Source: Colwellia sp. (GTDB taxonomy: Bacteria; Pseudomonadota; Gammaproteobacteria; Enterobacterales; Alteromonadaceae). From it: 64,000 nucleotides of DNA. The position numbers were made by a program, and so were the translations under genes. Under the pieces are notes generated by a model. That model saw nothing but the letters and a program-made list of their open reading frames with translations. It was not told where the DNA came from and searched no databases. This document shows positions 17,915-28,427 of this stretch, one piece after another (within the stretch, counting starts at the first letter, position 1; the number at the start of each line of letters is the position of its first letter). The stretch lies in the NCBI GenBank assembly GCA_013215465.1, contig JABSOW010000003.1, positions 186,001 to 250,000 of the forward strand. The letters are read 5' to 3'.

Positions 17915-19254
17915 CACCAACCAATCCACTGTCTTATTGACGTAATAGGTTTCTTAAACAAATAAAAGAACAACGTCACTTTCTCTGAGTATATTTTTGC
18001 AGTTCCCCGTAAACCTATTTTAGGAATATAGCCATTTTCATCAATTTTATCAAAATCAGCGATAATTTTATAAGACAAAACTGTTTGAGGCGTTAATTCA
18101 GGTTCATAATATATTTGAGATATTTTACCGCCCCAAGTATTTAATGGGTCATTATCAAAGAAAATTTTCACCAATGCACCCTCATTTAAAAAGATGGCAT
18201 CACTTACTGGCAACATTATTTTAAGCTGTATGCTTTTTGGATCCGCTATCAGCAGAATTCTTTCCCCAACAACAACTGATTTACCAACCCACTCATTTGG
18301 ATCATTGATAATGACCGTACCCGACTTTTCTGCATAGATATTAGTTTTTTCAAACTCATACTTTGCAAACTCCATCTCAGCTTCTTTTAACCGTACCTCT
18401 GATTCAATAGCGGAAATTTGGCTTTTTTTACTGTAATCGACAAAGCTATTTTGCTTTGTCGTATGAAGTTGAGCCTTTGCAACTTCTAAAGTTCTTTGTG
18501 CAATAATATAGTTATGGTTAAACTCGGTATCCTCAAGTTTAACAATCAAAGCACCTTTTTTGACCACTTGGTCAGGAAATACGTTGATTTTATCTATAGC
18601 ACCATTTAATGGTGAGGTTATAACAAGAGGATTCTTAGCCTTAACTTCCAAAGGCGCTAAGACTGTTAAGCTGATCGGGAAAAACATTAACAACAGTATT
18701 AATGCTAATACGATTTTTACATACTTACTGTTAAAAGATCTGTTTTTTAGCCATATGTTAAAACTAGATTTATGTAATGAATATAAAAAATAACTATATG
18801 AAGAAGCAAGATGTTTTAAAAGTGACTTTTCATTATCACTCCATAAACTGTTTTTAAACAGCATCAGATAAAACTCAACTTCTATCTCTTTTTTTGTTGT
18901 TAAAGGGATCCATAATATATTCGATGGGCTAAAATCTTTAAGCTCAGTTTGCTGTGGGAGTGTTAAATCGCTTTGTATATTAACTACATGTAAGGATGAT
19001 GAATTGTCCAAATTAAGCAAGTGATTTGCTACATCCTCAGCCCACTGGGTAAAGGGAGATGTCATTTCTACGACAGAAATATCAGAAATAGCTTGTACTC
19101 TCAGCTTCGCACTTATATCTGGTGATATAAGAACAGCTTGATCATAAGAGATCAGATCTCTTGTCTCATTTACTATTATGTAACCTAATTCTTTTGCACT
19201 ATCACAATTGCGACAATTCTCTTCAAGCTGCAATAACTGAGCAATATTTTTCAA
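17914..19254 (-). CDS. GAF-like domain plus HlyD-type membrane fusion protein
   Basis: This 446-residue protein starts with a cytoplasmic GAF-like region (residues about 10-165; LGYIIVNETRDLISYDQAVL is typical). One transmembrane helix follows (about 179-199, IVLALILLLMFFPISLTVLA), then a periplasmic HlyD adaptor. The adaptor has lipoyl halves (SPLNGAIDKINVFPDQVVKK and IYAEKSGTVIIND), a coiled-coil hairpin between them, and a beta-barrel domain. No GAF ligand can be named. It is coupled to the M50 gene downstream through a TGATG overlap, so the two likely form one inner-membrane complex. An intercistronic hairpin separates it from the giant gene upstream. Confidence 0.8.
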   Translation of the reverse strand: MKNIAQLLQLEENCRNCDSAKELGYIIVNETRDLISYDQAVLISPDISAKLRVQAISDISVVEMTSPFTQWAEDVANHLLNLDNSSSLHVVNIQSDLTLPQQTELKDFSPSNILWIPLTTKKEIEVEFYLMLFKNSLWSDNEKSLLKHLASSYSYFLYSLHKSSFNIWLKNRSFNSKYVKIVLALILLLMFFPISLTVLAPLEVKAKNPLVITSPLNGAIDKINVFPDQVVKKGALIVKLEDTEFNHNYIIAQRTLEVAKAQLHTTKQNSFVDYSKKSQISAIESEVRLKEAEMEFAKYEFEKTNIYAEKSGTVIINDPNEWVGKSVVVGERILLIADPKSIQLKIMLPVSDAIFLNEGALVKIFFDNDPLNTWGGKISQIYYEPELTPQTVLSYKIIADFDKIDENGYIPKIGLRGTAKIYSEKVTLFFYLFKKPITSIRQWIGW

Positions 19255-19283
19255 ACTTTAAAATTTCCTTTGTAGTTAGCAAT

Positions 19284-19337
19284 AAAAAATCGTCGAGCCT
19301 ATTACCCAGATGAAATTCAGCTGAATAATAGGCTCGA
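19284..19337 (-). terminator. Intra-operon terminator/attenuator after the giant surface protein gene
   Basis: A perfect 12-bp stem (TAATAGGCTCGA at 19326-19337 pairing with TCGAGCCTATTA at 19293-19304, 21-nt loop) is followed on the minus strand by CGATTTTTT. It sits between the giant gene (stop at 19368) and the GAF/HlyD gene (start at 19254). It probably lets only part of the transcription pass, keeping the machinery below the level of its substrate. Confidence 0.8.
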
Positions 19338-19367
19338 TTTTATACATTCACTTATCTTTTATGTAAC

Positions 19368-22300
19368 CTACACTACAAAGAGTTTAGATAACTCATTACC
19401 ATAGTTATTTATATTGTCACTTTGCATCACTAATTGATCATTCAAAGGGATATACACTACTTCAGCGGTAGGCGTAACAGCATTTTTTATCTCACTGATA
19501 TTTAGTTTGACTTTTAAAATACGAGTCTCGTTTGTCGATTCATTGTAGGCGATTATCTCAAACTCAATATTTCCCTCTTCATCCAGCATTTCTTCAGAAA
19601 TAACACCACTAATTTGGCCCGTTAGACGATTTATATTTAACCCTGATGGTAACCCTTTACCATCATTATAACTTCCTGAATAAACCTCTTGATCTGATCG
19701 GTAATCATCTCTAATGTCAATGGTAATTGTATCTGACATGAAACTAATGCTTTTAAGTTTAAAATCTATACTCTCAACCGTATCATCAAAACTCACTTGA
19801 CCATTTGCGTCTACAGTCACTGTTATATCAACACTTCTTACTAAGCCTTCCGCTCCAGATTCTTTTACATCCTGACCGAGGTCTATGCTGGATGATACAT
19901 CCTCTAAGGAACCCACTTTTGGCGTCGATACACTATCAATATTGTCGAGTAAGTTACTTACTGTAGAATTCTCAGAAGTATCCTGAATTAAATTCTTTCC
20001 TGATGAGCCACTTGCTATTTCAACTGACTGTTCTACAACTTCTGACGTTTCTGCAACTACAACCTCGACTGTTGGCGTAACAACTTCTGCCGGAGCAAGA
20101 ATTTCTAACTCAAATGTTTTTGTTGTTACCTCTTCTCCATCATCCGCGCTGATGACTATGGCAAAGCTACCAATATCATTTAAGCTACCTGAAATAACAC
20201 CCGTACCTTGATCATATGTTAAGCCCTTTGGTAACCCAGAAATGGTGAAAGTTATCTCATCAGTTAAATCAATATCACTAAACTGTGTTGATATATCCAT
20301 AGTGAAGCCAGTACCAAATGATTGCTCCAGTGCATCAATATTTTCCGTTGAAGCGATTGTTTTATCATTGCTACCTGTTAGCGTAATAACAACATCTTGA
20401 GTCGTTGTTGCGCCTTCATCATCCGTTACTGTAAGCGTAAATATCACGGTGACTACCTCTCCCTCAGCTAAGAAGTCTAACTTAGCCTCTGTGATGGTAT
20501 AATCCCAGGTAACTTCACCATCATTGCTATTGGTTTCTGTGTTGTTAATAGTAAATCCAGCTTCTATATCAGCACGCTGTGTTTCACTTAATGTTAACGC
20601 TGTCGTACCATCTTGATTCAACGCGGTAACTGTCGCTGTCGCTTCTGTTGCAACTGGGCTATCGGTTAAATCGACATCGGTAAAGGTGACTGAGCCACTG
20701 TCTGTTAGCGTAGTTCCCTCTAAAATGTTTCCAGCAACTTCGACTATCTGGATCGTTGGCGTGTCGTTGGTACCTATAATCGTAATCGTTACATCTTGAG
20801 TATCTGTTACACCTTCATCATCTGTGACAGTGATTGTAAATACTGCGGTTACTATTTCACCTTCACCTAAGAAATCTAACTTACCTTCTGTGATTGTATA
20901 ATCCCAGGTAACCTCACCATCATTGGTATTGGTTGACGTGTTATTAATGGTAAATGCAGCTTCTATATCAGCACGCTGTGTCGCTGTTAATGCTAATGCT
21001 GTTGTACCCCCTTGATTTAATGCGGTAACTGTTGCTGTCGCTTCTGTAGCAACCGGGTTATCGGTTAAATCGACATCGGTAAAGGTGACTGAGCCGCTGT
21101 CTGTTAGCGTAGTTCCCTCTAGAATGTCTCCAGCAACATCGACTATCTGAATCACTGGTGCATCATTAGTACCTGTGATGGTGATTGTTACTGTTTGAGT
21201 AGCAGATGCTTCTGTTAATACGACACCACTATCATCTGTCGCTGTCACTGTATAACTAAATGTTAATGTTTCCCCCTCTGCTAAGAAGTTCAGATCATCC
21301 GCGGTGGTATAGGTCCAAGCGCTATTAACTGTATTAGTGGTATCATCAATGGCGAGCGCACCCGTATCATCAAATACAAAGCCATTTATTAATGATTGAA
21401 CCTGAGTGGTATTTAATTGCTCAGTGGTAATACTTCCACCACTCCATGCCATATCACCGTTATATATTTCAGATAATGTGACGGTATCGGTATCGTCAAG
21501 GTCTGAGAGTTGAATTGAACCTGTTGCACTTGTCTCATTTGATCCAACAGAGGTGCCATTTTTCTCTGTAAATGCGCCCGTGGTTGTGATCGACTCTATT
21601 ATCGGTTGATCATTTGTACCTGTAATGGTGACAGTGACCGTTTTAGTAGCAGATGCAGCGTTTAATGCGACGCCACTATCGTCTGTCGCTGTCACTGTAT
21701 AACTAAATGTTAATGTCTCACCATTTGCGAGGAAGTTTAAATTATCCGCTGTGGTATAGGTCCAAGAGCTGTTTACTGTATTAGTAGTATCATCAATGGC
21801 AAGTGCACCCGTATTATCAAAAACAAACCCATCGATTAATGATTGAATCTGAGTTGGGCTTAATTGATTAGCTGTAATAGTTCCATCACTCCAGGCCATA
21901 TCATTATTAAACACTTCAGATAATGTTACTGTATCTGTATCATCTAAATCTGAAAGTGTCATTGTTCCTATTGCACTTACCTCTGTTGTTCCTGATTCAG
22001 TTCCATCAAGCTCTGTTAATGCTCCCGTTGCTGTAATAGAATCTATTACTGGTTGATCGTTTATACTTCCAATTGTAATAGTCACATCTTGGCTAGCAGT
22101 TGCACCCGCATCATCTGTTACTGTGATTGTGAATATTGCCGTGACTACTTCCGCATTAGCTAAGAAGTCTAACTTTTCATCATCAATTGTATAATCCCAA
22201 GTAACTTCACCATTATTTGTGTTTGTACCTGTGTTAACAATGCTAAACGCTGCTTCTATATCTACCGTTTGAGCAGCGGTTAATACCAGTGCTGTTATGC

Positions 22301-25300
22301 CATCTTCTGCTACTGCTGTTACAGATTTTGTAACTTCTGTTGCTGTTGGTCTATCAGCTAAATCTACATCGGTAAAGGTGATTGAACCAGTATCACTTAA
22401 TGAACCACCTTCAGCTAAAGTTGTTGATACATCTACGATTTGAATATTTGGTGTATCGTTACTTCCATTGATAATAAATTTTATCTCTTTTGTAACCTCA
22501 TCAGAAGCTGCAAGAGAAACTGCTTTTATTGAAATAATTTCTTCCACTGAATCAGTTGGTCTTAAAGATTGTACTTTAGATACATCATTAGAAATTGTAT
22601 ATGTCATTACACCTGTTGATACATCAAAGAGAATACTTCCATAATCAGTGGACTTGGTATATTTTTGGATATCACTTTCTTGGACCCAAGTGCTATCTAA
22701 GTCAAAAGTCACTTCATTATCAACATCTATTGCTGTAAAAGTAATACTTGCCTTATTGGTACCCGCCTCTGCATTATTTATTCCACCCGCTTCAACTAAG
22801 TCTGAAGACTCCGTATCTGTTGTTAGAATTAATTTATCATCAGACCCATTAATAGTTATATTTAAAACGGCGATATCATTTCTATTGGTTGAATCTGTAA
22901 TTGTATAATTGAATGACTCTGTTAATGTATTTCCTACATTCAATCCTTCTATATAAACATTTGTTTCATTAAGTGTATAAGAATATGCACCGGTTTGGTC
23001 GCTAATTGTTAAGGTGCCATAACTGCCATCTATGCTATAAATAGTATCTGCACTGATAACGACACCACTTCCAGCCCCTTCAATGCTCCCAACTCTGACT
23101 TCTACTAACGTTTGTGTATCAATAGGGTTTTGGTCGGTATCATTGGCAAATAAATTTCCACTTATTATTTGATCCCCAAGTGTTGTATTATTCAAGCCAC
23201 CACTTTCTGTAATATTATTGGCATCATTAATCGCTACTGGGGCAACAGCGCCTAATTGAATAGGTGCAGCACTTATTGCTTCCGGTGTGTTTGCAGTACC
23301 TTGATTGTCGGTATAAGACACGACAACTCGAATATATTTATTACCATCATCATTTGTTAATGTGTAAGAACTTCCTGTTGCACCAGTAATTATAGTCCCT
23401 GGTCCAGTATTATTATTTGAGCGATACCACGCATACATTGGTTCAACCCCAACTAAACCATCACTATCAGTTATGGTTGCATTTATCACATCTCCTGATG
23501 CTAGAGTTCCTGACAAGTTTACTGCACCTGTATCATCTACATTTAATATAGATAATGCAGTTGACTCTTGAACCTCAGCAACATCGCCACCATCGGTATA
23601 AAATACTTTTGCTCTTACTTGTTTACTTGCTTCATTATTTGTTAATGTATAATTGATATTTGTTGCATTGCTAATATCTGTCCAAGTAGCTCCACTATCA
23701 CTGCTTACTTGCCATTGATAAGTAGTATTAGCAATTGAACCATCTCCATCAGGATCTGTGATAGACAATACAGTTAACGTTTGCCCTTCTGTTGGCGTTC
23801 CAGCAACTGTTACAACACCTGGATTGTTTGCGGTATAAGCACCAACCGTAGTAGTCGCAGCAGGATCTTGTAAATCTAATTTAAATGTCGTTTCATTAGT
23901 CGCACCACCTGAATCTGTCGCAATTAATTTAATATCTAAATAGGATACATTTCCTATCGGTGTGCCAGAAATTGTTGTACCTGTTACGCTAAGCCAAGCA
24001 GGTGCATCACCCCAAGTTGAGCCATCCCAAACTTTTGCACTATATGTTAACGTTGCAAGATCAGGCGTTCCATCTGAACCACCATCTGGGTCTATAAACA
24101 GTTCTCCAAAGTTATAACTGAAATCATTGCCTTCTGTTATTAATTGATCTGCGGCTACTGTTGTACCATTTATAGCAGGTGCATCATTTGGTGTGGCAAT
24201 CGTTAAAGTGAAACTATTGGTGCCGCTTGAACTTTGGCCACTTTCAGTTGCTGTGATTATTATTGCATAAGTAACGGCAGCATCATGAGGTGGATTTCCT
24301 GAAAGTACTCCCGTAGTGGCATCTAACGTTAACCAAGAGGGTAAAGCACTCGCATCTGCTGTTGCTGTATAAGCGACAGTTTCAGCTACATCATCAAATA
24401 TAAAAGCGTCTGATGGTATTTTAAATATATGGTTTCCTGAACCAGTCCATGTTTGATCCGCTATTGTTGTATCAGCTGAGATTGTATTCGGTGTTCCATC
24501 ATCTACGTAAATAGCAAATTGTGTCGTGGTTGATTTATCGACGTCTACTCCAACAGATCCATCAGTCCCTAAATCTGTTGCCGTAATATCTATAATATAT
24601 TTTCCGGCAATTAATAAAGAGCCATCACTTGAGAATTCTCTAGTCAATGGGTCAAAACTCATGCCCGCTGGCAGTCCAGTTGCTGAATAGATTAATGCCG
24701 TACTATTATCATGATCATCTGAAAAAGTATCTTGGGGGATAGTATAAAATGTTGCGGCTGTACCTGCTGTTGCTAAATCAATAACCACTCTATCTATTGG
24801 ATTAACGACAACTGGCGCATTATTTTCCACATCAGTAAAAGTTACTTGAAAAGTATCAGATATACTTGCCGATGCTGGATCTGTTGCTGTTACTTTGAAA
24901 TAGAAATCACCATTTACTATAAAATCTCCATCACCGATAAACTTTCTTGATGCCTCATCAAAAGTTACACCCGATGGTAAAGAACCATCTCCTACTTGTG
25001 TACCAGCGTTATCCACTTGCTCAACAGTATAAGCTAAGCCATCTCCTTCTCTATCTAAAAAAGTATTGGCAGGAATTTGATAAATCCAATTACCATTTCC
25101 ACTAAATGTTTGATCACTTATCACTTGGCTTACTTCTGGTAAATCATTTGTTCCAACAAGCGTAATATCTAAAGATTGATTTGCTTGTGCACCAGATGAA
25201 TCTATTATTTTAAACATAAACGTATCGGTGTCAGTATCTCCATCAGCGAGTGCATTTAATGCCACTTGCTTATTTGGTAAATATGTCCAATTCTTTGTAC

Positions 25301-27689
25301 TTGTATCTAAAGTTAATACACCATATTTACCTTGTAACGTGTAAGTACTACCAGATAGTGTTCCACCTTGGATTGCATAAGTTAATGCTGTACTAGCGCC
25401 ATCGTCTTCAACATCTGTTCCCGTTAACGTTCCGGTTAATGTTAATGCTCCTGAAGTTAATAGTGAAACATCACTCGGTACATCATCTGCTGATGTTTCA
25501 GTAATGGTGGCTACCCCTTGAGCACTAGTAATCACTGGTATGTCATTAACTGAAACGACTACAACTGATAAAGTCGCTGTATTTGTTGAAGCTAGTATTC
25601 CACCTGTGCCAAAACCTTGATCTCTTACTTTTACCTCTATTACTCCAGGTGTTCCAAAATAGTTCGCTACCGGATTAAACCTTATTTTATCAGTATCGTT
25701 TAAGTTTGCTCCAACAATTACAGTAGCCCAACTGATTCCATTATCAGGTGAATACTCATAAACGCCCTCTGTAGCAGGGTCTGCATCTATCGTTACCACT
25801 TTCACTGAACCTAAACTATCGGGATTATCTACATCATTAAAAACTGGATCAAATAAAGCATCAATGCTAGTGCCTTTATTATTTATACTCGTTACGTCTT
25901 CTTGTATTGTTTGAAGTTTTAGCTCTGCTGAGTTTGATACCGTTGGGGTATCGTTTACAGATGAAACGTTAAAAGTAACCTCTTGTGATGCTGATAATCC
26001 ATAAGAATCAGAAGCAGTGAAAGTTACATGATCTACTCCATACCAATTAGAAGTCTTTGCGGTAATTGTAGCAATTCCATTATTATCTATACTAATAACA
26101 GTATTATCGCCTCCGCTATAATTATAATTTAGATCTGCTGAATTTGTTTCCGAATCTGAAAAGTGATTTTTTAAATCAATTGTATATGAAGAAAAATCTT
26201 CTTGTAAATTCTGAGTAGGAATAGCACTCGCTGTAGGTGCTGTATTTGAATCTGCTGTAGCTATTTGTGCTTCAGCTTGAGAAATAGTATTTGCAAAAAC
26301 ATATAAAAAATTGAATGAACTACTACTTCCTGCTGCTAAACTTCCAATATTAAAACCTAAGTCAATAGTTTTATCCCCATTGCCTACATTGCCACCAGCA
26401 AGTGCAACATCAGGATCTTTTGTCCACCCACTAATCGAAGTATTATGGGTTACAGAACTTGAACTATATAAACCAATAACTCTTCCACTTACAGGGCCTT
26501 CTGAAAGTACAAAATCATTCGCACTATATACTCCTGTTCCTCTTGTGTTATTTGTACTTGAGGTAGAACCAGCTAAACCATTTGAATCAACATCAGGATC
26601 CGTACTCCTTAAATATTTAACATCAGCAACTGTTGAAGCAGAAATATTTTTGATTGTAACATTAATAGTTAAAACTTTTGCTCCTTCAGGAAGAGAATAT
26701 ATTTGGGTTATTTCCAACTTTCCATCTGCTGTTGTGGATACTGCTACTACTTGACTTGACGAACCGCTTATTGTTGTCTCCATTGAAGGACGTGTATAAT
26801 TTGAATTATTATTAGTTTCTAAAATACCTGCATGCTTAACTGAAAAAAGTTCTTGGGGTGCACCGGGAGTTAAGTAATCAGCTGAATCTAAAAAATCGTC
26901 ACCTCCACCATCTGCATCGTACTGGATTCCTGGTTTTCCAGTTCCTCCAATACCTAATGTTCCATCTTGACTAATTGCTGTTTTTACAAATCCATTATTC
27001 ATAATAATAGAAGAAGCTAATTTTCCCTCATAACTATCAATAACTATCCCTTTTGTCTCAATTATTCCAGTTTTAACTTCTAAATCCCAATCACCACCAA
27101 GAGCAGCTGCCCCCGTGATATCTTCAGAAGCAGCAACATCCGCTTGTGTGCTAGCGGCTATTTTATTTATAAATTCTTGCCCTCGTCCATCACTTGCTAC
27201 ATTACATCCATAAAGAAGTATATCTCCACTTTCACTTAGTGAGTTTGAAATACTTTCAAGTGCAGCTGATGAGTTGTCAATATTCTGTACATTTAATAGT
27301 GAACTACCAAGCGATATCTCGCCAACACTACCATGAGAGATAATATGAATCGCGTCGATTTCATCTTTCCCCTCAAGAATAGCAGCAATCTGTTCTAGTC
27401 CACCAGTCTCTGAATCTATAATAAAGACCTCAACATCCGCCCCTAAGCCATCGACAATCGTTTCATAATTTTCCACACTACTATCAACAAATACCACTTC
27501 ATTTCTATCTCGAGATAAAGGTTCAACCGCCGCTGGTGTAGTGTTTTTATCTAGTAATGAACTTTCAAAAGCACTGTTATCTAGTGCGTCTACCGCTGTT
27601 GCGACAGCCGCCCCATCAAATAATATTCTAGGCTCTAACGCGCTTATTAATGGTTTGATTTTACGTGATTTTTTATTTGAAATATTCAT
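19368..27689 (-). CDS. Giant LEPR/DUF4347/cadherin-VCBS repeat surface protein (2773 aa)
   Basis: The 2773-residue acidic protein is probably secreted or surface-anchored. It has no Sec signal; residues 19-26 carry the LEPRILFDGA motif typical of giant proteobacterial repeat proteins. Residues about 62-220 form a DUF4347 domain with a caspase-like dyad pattern: His119 in IISHG and Cys162 in LLYGCN. A beta-rich domain follows (about 228-490). Then come cadherin-like, putative Ig (He_PIG) and VCBS-like repeats to about 2520, including near-identical units of 133 and 149 residues (DNA 20400-22480). The C-terminal ~250 residues are non-repetitive and end in KLFVV. No GGxGxDxxx RTX repeats are visible. 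Neighbours supply TolC, adaptor and protease/fusion proteins, so it is the presumed export substrate. Adhesin function is inferred. Confidence 0.82.
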   Translation of the reverse strand: MNISNKKSRKIKPLISALEPRILFDGAAVATAVDALDNSAFESSLLDKNTTPAAVEPLSRDRNEVVFVDSSVENYETIVDGLGADVEVFIIDSETGGLEQIAAILEGKDEIDAIHIISHGSVGEISLGSSLLNVQNIDNSSAALESISNSLSESGDILLYGCNVASDGRGQEFINKIAASTQADVAASEDITGAAALGGDWDLEVKTGIIETKGIVIDSYEGKLASSIIMNNGFVKTAISQDGTLGIGGTGKPGIQYDADGGGDDFLDSADYLTPGAPQELFSVKHAGILETNNNSNYTRPSMETTISGSSSQVVAVSTTADGKLEITQIYSLPEGAKVLTINVTIKNISASTVADVKYLRSTDPDVDSNGLAGSTSSTNNTRGTGVYSANDFVLSEGPVSGRVIGLYSSSSVTHNTSISGWTKDPDVALAGGNVGNGDKTIDLGFNIGSLAAGSSSSFNFLYVFANTISQAEAQIATADSNTAPTASAIPTQNLQEDFSSYTIDLKNHFSDSETNSADLNYNYSGGDNTVISIDNNGIATITAKTSNWYGVDHVTFTASDSYGLSASQEVTFNVSSVNDTPTVSNSAELKLQTIQEDVTSINNKGTSIDALFDPVFNDVDNPDSLGSVKVVTIDADPATEGVYEYSPDNGISWATVIVGANLNDTDKIRFNPVANYFGTPGVIEVKVRDQGFGTGGILASTNTATLSVVVVSVNDIPVITSAQGVATITETSADDVPSDVSLLTSGALTLTGTLTGTDVEDDGASTALTYAIQGGTLSGSTYTLQGKYGVLTLDTSTKNWTYLPNKQVALNALADGDTDTDTFMFKIIDSSGAQANQSLDITLVGTNDLPEVSQVISDQTFSGNGNWIYQIPANTFLDREGDGLAYTVEQVDNAGTQVGDGSLPSGVTFDEASRKFIGDGDFIVNGDFYFKVTATDPASASISDTFQVTFTDVENNAPVVVNPIDRVVIDLATAGTAATFYTIPQDTFSDDHDNSTALIYSATGLPAGMSFDPLTREFSSDGSLLIAGKYIIDITATDLGTDGSVGVDVDKSTTTQFAIYVDDGTPNTISADTTIADQTWTGSGNHIFKIPSDAFIFDDVAETVAYTATADASALPSWLTLDATTGVLSGNPPHDAAVTYAIIITATESGQSSSGTNSFTLTIATPNDAPAINGTTVAADQLITEGNDFSYNFGELFIDPDGGSDGTPDLATLTYSAKVWDGSTWGDAPAWLSVTGTTISGTPIGNVSYLDIKLIATDSGGATNETTFKLDLQDPAATTTVGAYTANNPGVVTVAGTPTEGQTLTVLSITDPDGDGSIANTTYQWQVSSDSGATWTDISNATNINYTLTNNEASKQVRAKVFYTDGGDVAEVQESTALSILNVDDTGAVNLSGTLASGDVINATITDSDGLVGVEPMYAWYRSNNNTGPGTIITGATGSSYTLTNDDGNKYIRVVVSYTDNQGTANTPEAISAAPIQLGAVAPVAINDANNITESGGLNNTTLGDQIISGNLFANDTDQNPIDTQTLVEVRVGSIEGAGSGVVISADTIYSIDGSYGTLTISDQTGAYSYTLNETNVYIEGLNVGNTLTESFNYTITDSTNRNDIAVLNITINGSDDKLILTTDTESSDLVEAGGINNAEAGTNKASITFTAIDVDNEVTFDLDSTWVQESDIQKYTKSTDYGSILFDVSTGVMTYTISNDVSKVQSLRPTDSVEEIISIKAVSLAASDEVTKEIKFIINGSNDTPNIQIVDVSTTLAEGGSLSDTGSITFTDVDLADRPTATEVTKSVTAVAEDGITALVLTAAQTVDIEAAFSIVNTGTNTNNGEVTWDYTIDDEKLDFLANAEVVTAIFTITVTDDAGATASQDVTITIGSINDQPVIDSITATGALTELDGTESGTTEVSAIGTMTLSDLDDTDTVTLSEVFNNDMAWSDGTITANQLSPTQIQSLIDGFVFDNTGALAIDDTTNTVNSSWTYTTADNLNFLANGETLTFSYTVTATDDSGVALNAASATKTVTVTITGTNDQPIIESITTTGAFTEKNGTSVGSNETSATGSIQLSDLDDTDTVTLSEIYNGDMAWSGGSITTEQLNTTQVQSLINGFVFDDTGALAIDDTTNTVNSAWTYTTADDLNFLAEGETLTFSYTVTATDDSGVVLTEASATQTVTITITGTNDAPVIQIVDVAGDILEGTTLTDSGSVTFTDVDLTDNPVATEATATVTALNQGGTTALALTATQRADIEAAFTINNTSTNTNDGEVTWDYTITEGKLDFLGEGEIVTAVFTITVTDDEGVTDTQDVTITIIGTNDTPTIQIVEVAGNILEGTTLTDSGSVTFTDVDLTDSPVATEATATVTALNQDGTTALTLSETQRADIEAGFTINNTETNSNDGEVTWDYTITEAKLDFLAEGEVVTVIFTLTVTDDEGATTTQDVVITLTGSNDKTIASTENIDALEQSFGTGFTMDISTQFSDIDLTDEITFTISGLPKGLTYDQGTGVISGSLNDIGSFAIVISADDGEEVTTKTFELEILAPAEVVTPTVEVVVAETSEVVEQSVEIASGSSGKNLIQDTSENSTVSNLLDNIDSVSTPKVGSLEDVSSSIDLGQDVKESGAEGLVRSVDITVTVDANGQVSFDDTVESIDFKLKSISFMSDTITIDIRDDYRSDQEVYSGSYNDGKGLPSGLNINRLTGQISGVISEEMLDEEGNIEFEIIAYNESTNETRILKVKLNISEIKNAVTPTAEVVYIPLNDQLVMQSDNINNYGNELSKLFVV

Positions 27690-27704
27690 TACTAAATCCT
27701 TTTT

Positions 27705-28427
27705 CTAATTTGTAGAATTAAACGTTGCTGTACCACTCATACCCGCAATTATTTTGCCATAAGGTTTGAGTAGTTTTGCTCTTATTAATACGGTTTGACT
27801 GGTAGGGTCAACGACAGCACCGATCTCTTTAACGGTAGCTTTTAACTCTGTTTGAGTTTCATCAACACTTAAGATGAGCTTATCACCTTTTTTCAGCCAA
27901 CTTAGCCAGGTGGCATGAACAACCACTCTTGCTTCTAAGTTACCTGTTCCAACTATTTCCAGAATTTCTTGCTGTGCTTTTATGCTTTGAAACAGATTTA
28001 CCTTTCTTTCAACAACTCTGCCGTTAAATGGCGCATAAATTTTGCATCGCTTTACATTGACAGAGACAATATCTAGCTCTGCACCTTGTTTTCTATATTC
28101 CTCTTGAGAGATTAACACCTCAAAAGTCCCTATAGAGTTCAATTTATCGAGCTGTTCATTTTTTTGCATCTGATACAGGGCTATCTTTTTTTGAATCTCA
28201 ATTTTTCTCTTTTGAGCTTCATATATTGCACAATCTATTTTCGCTAAAAGAGCCCCTTTTTTGAAATACTCCCCTTCTCCCGTGGGAAGATAAACAACAT
28301 TACCAGAAATTTCTGCCGATAATATCGTTCTGTCTATAGAGCTAACAACCGCTCTCGCGGTCAGCTCTGCCTTTGCCGGCAGCAAAAAAAACAGACTTAA
28401 TAAAACAACCGATTTCCTCGTATTCAT
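27705..28427 (-). CDS. Short HlyD/RND-type periplasmic adaptor
   Basis: This 240-residue periplasmic protein has a Sec signal peptide (MNTRKSVVLLSLFFLLPAKA, then EL). The lipoyl halves are VYLPTGEGEYFKKGALLAKI and CKIYAPFNGRVVERKVN, around a very short helical hairpin; a beta-barrel follows (residues about 145-235). It lacks a transmembrane anchor and is shorter than typical RND adaptors. It overlaps the TolC-like gene by 4 nt (ATGA) and precedes the giant protein gene by 15 nt. It presumably bridges the inner-membrane fusion proteins to the TolC-like channel. Confidence 0.85.
   Translation of the reverse strand: MNTRKSVVLLSLFFLLPAKAELTARAVVSSIDRTILSAEISGNVVYLPTGEGEYFKKGALLAKIDCAIYEAQKRKIEIQKKIALYQMQKNEQLDKLNSIGTFEVLISQEEYRKQGAELDIVSVNVKRCKIYAPFNGRVVERKVNLFQSIKAQQEILEIVGTGNLEARVVVHATWLSWLKKGDKLILSVDETQTELKATVKEIGAVVDPTSQTVLIRAKLLKPYGKIIAGMSGTATFNSTN

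Noticed and set aside
26311..26754. 147-codon plus-strand frame opposite the giant surface protein gene
   Set aside because: Shadow of the repetitive coding strand with biased L/P/V composition; no ribosome binding site or independent context.
19368..27689. RTX adhesin secreted by a classical type I system
   Set aside because: No GGxGxDxxx nonapeptides near the C-terminus and no ABC transporter gene in the locus.
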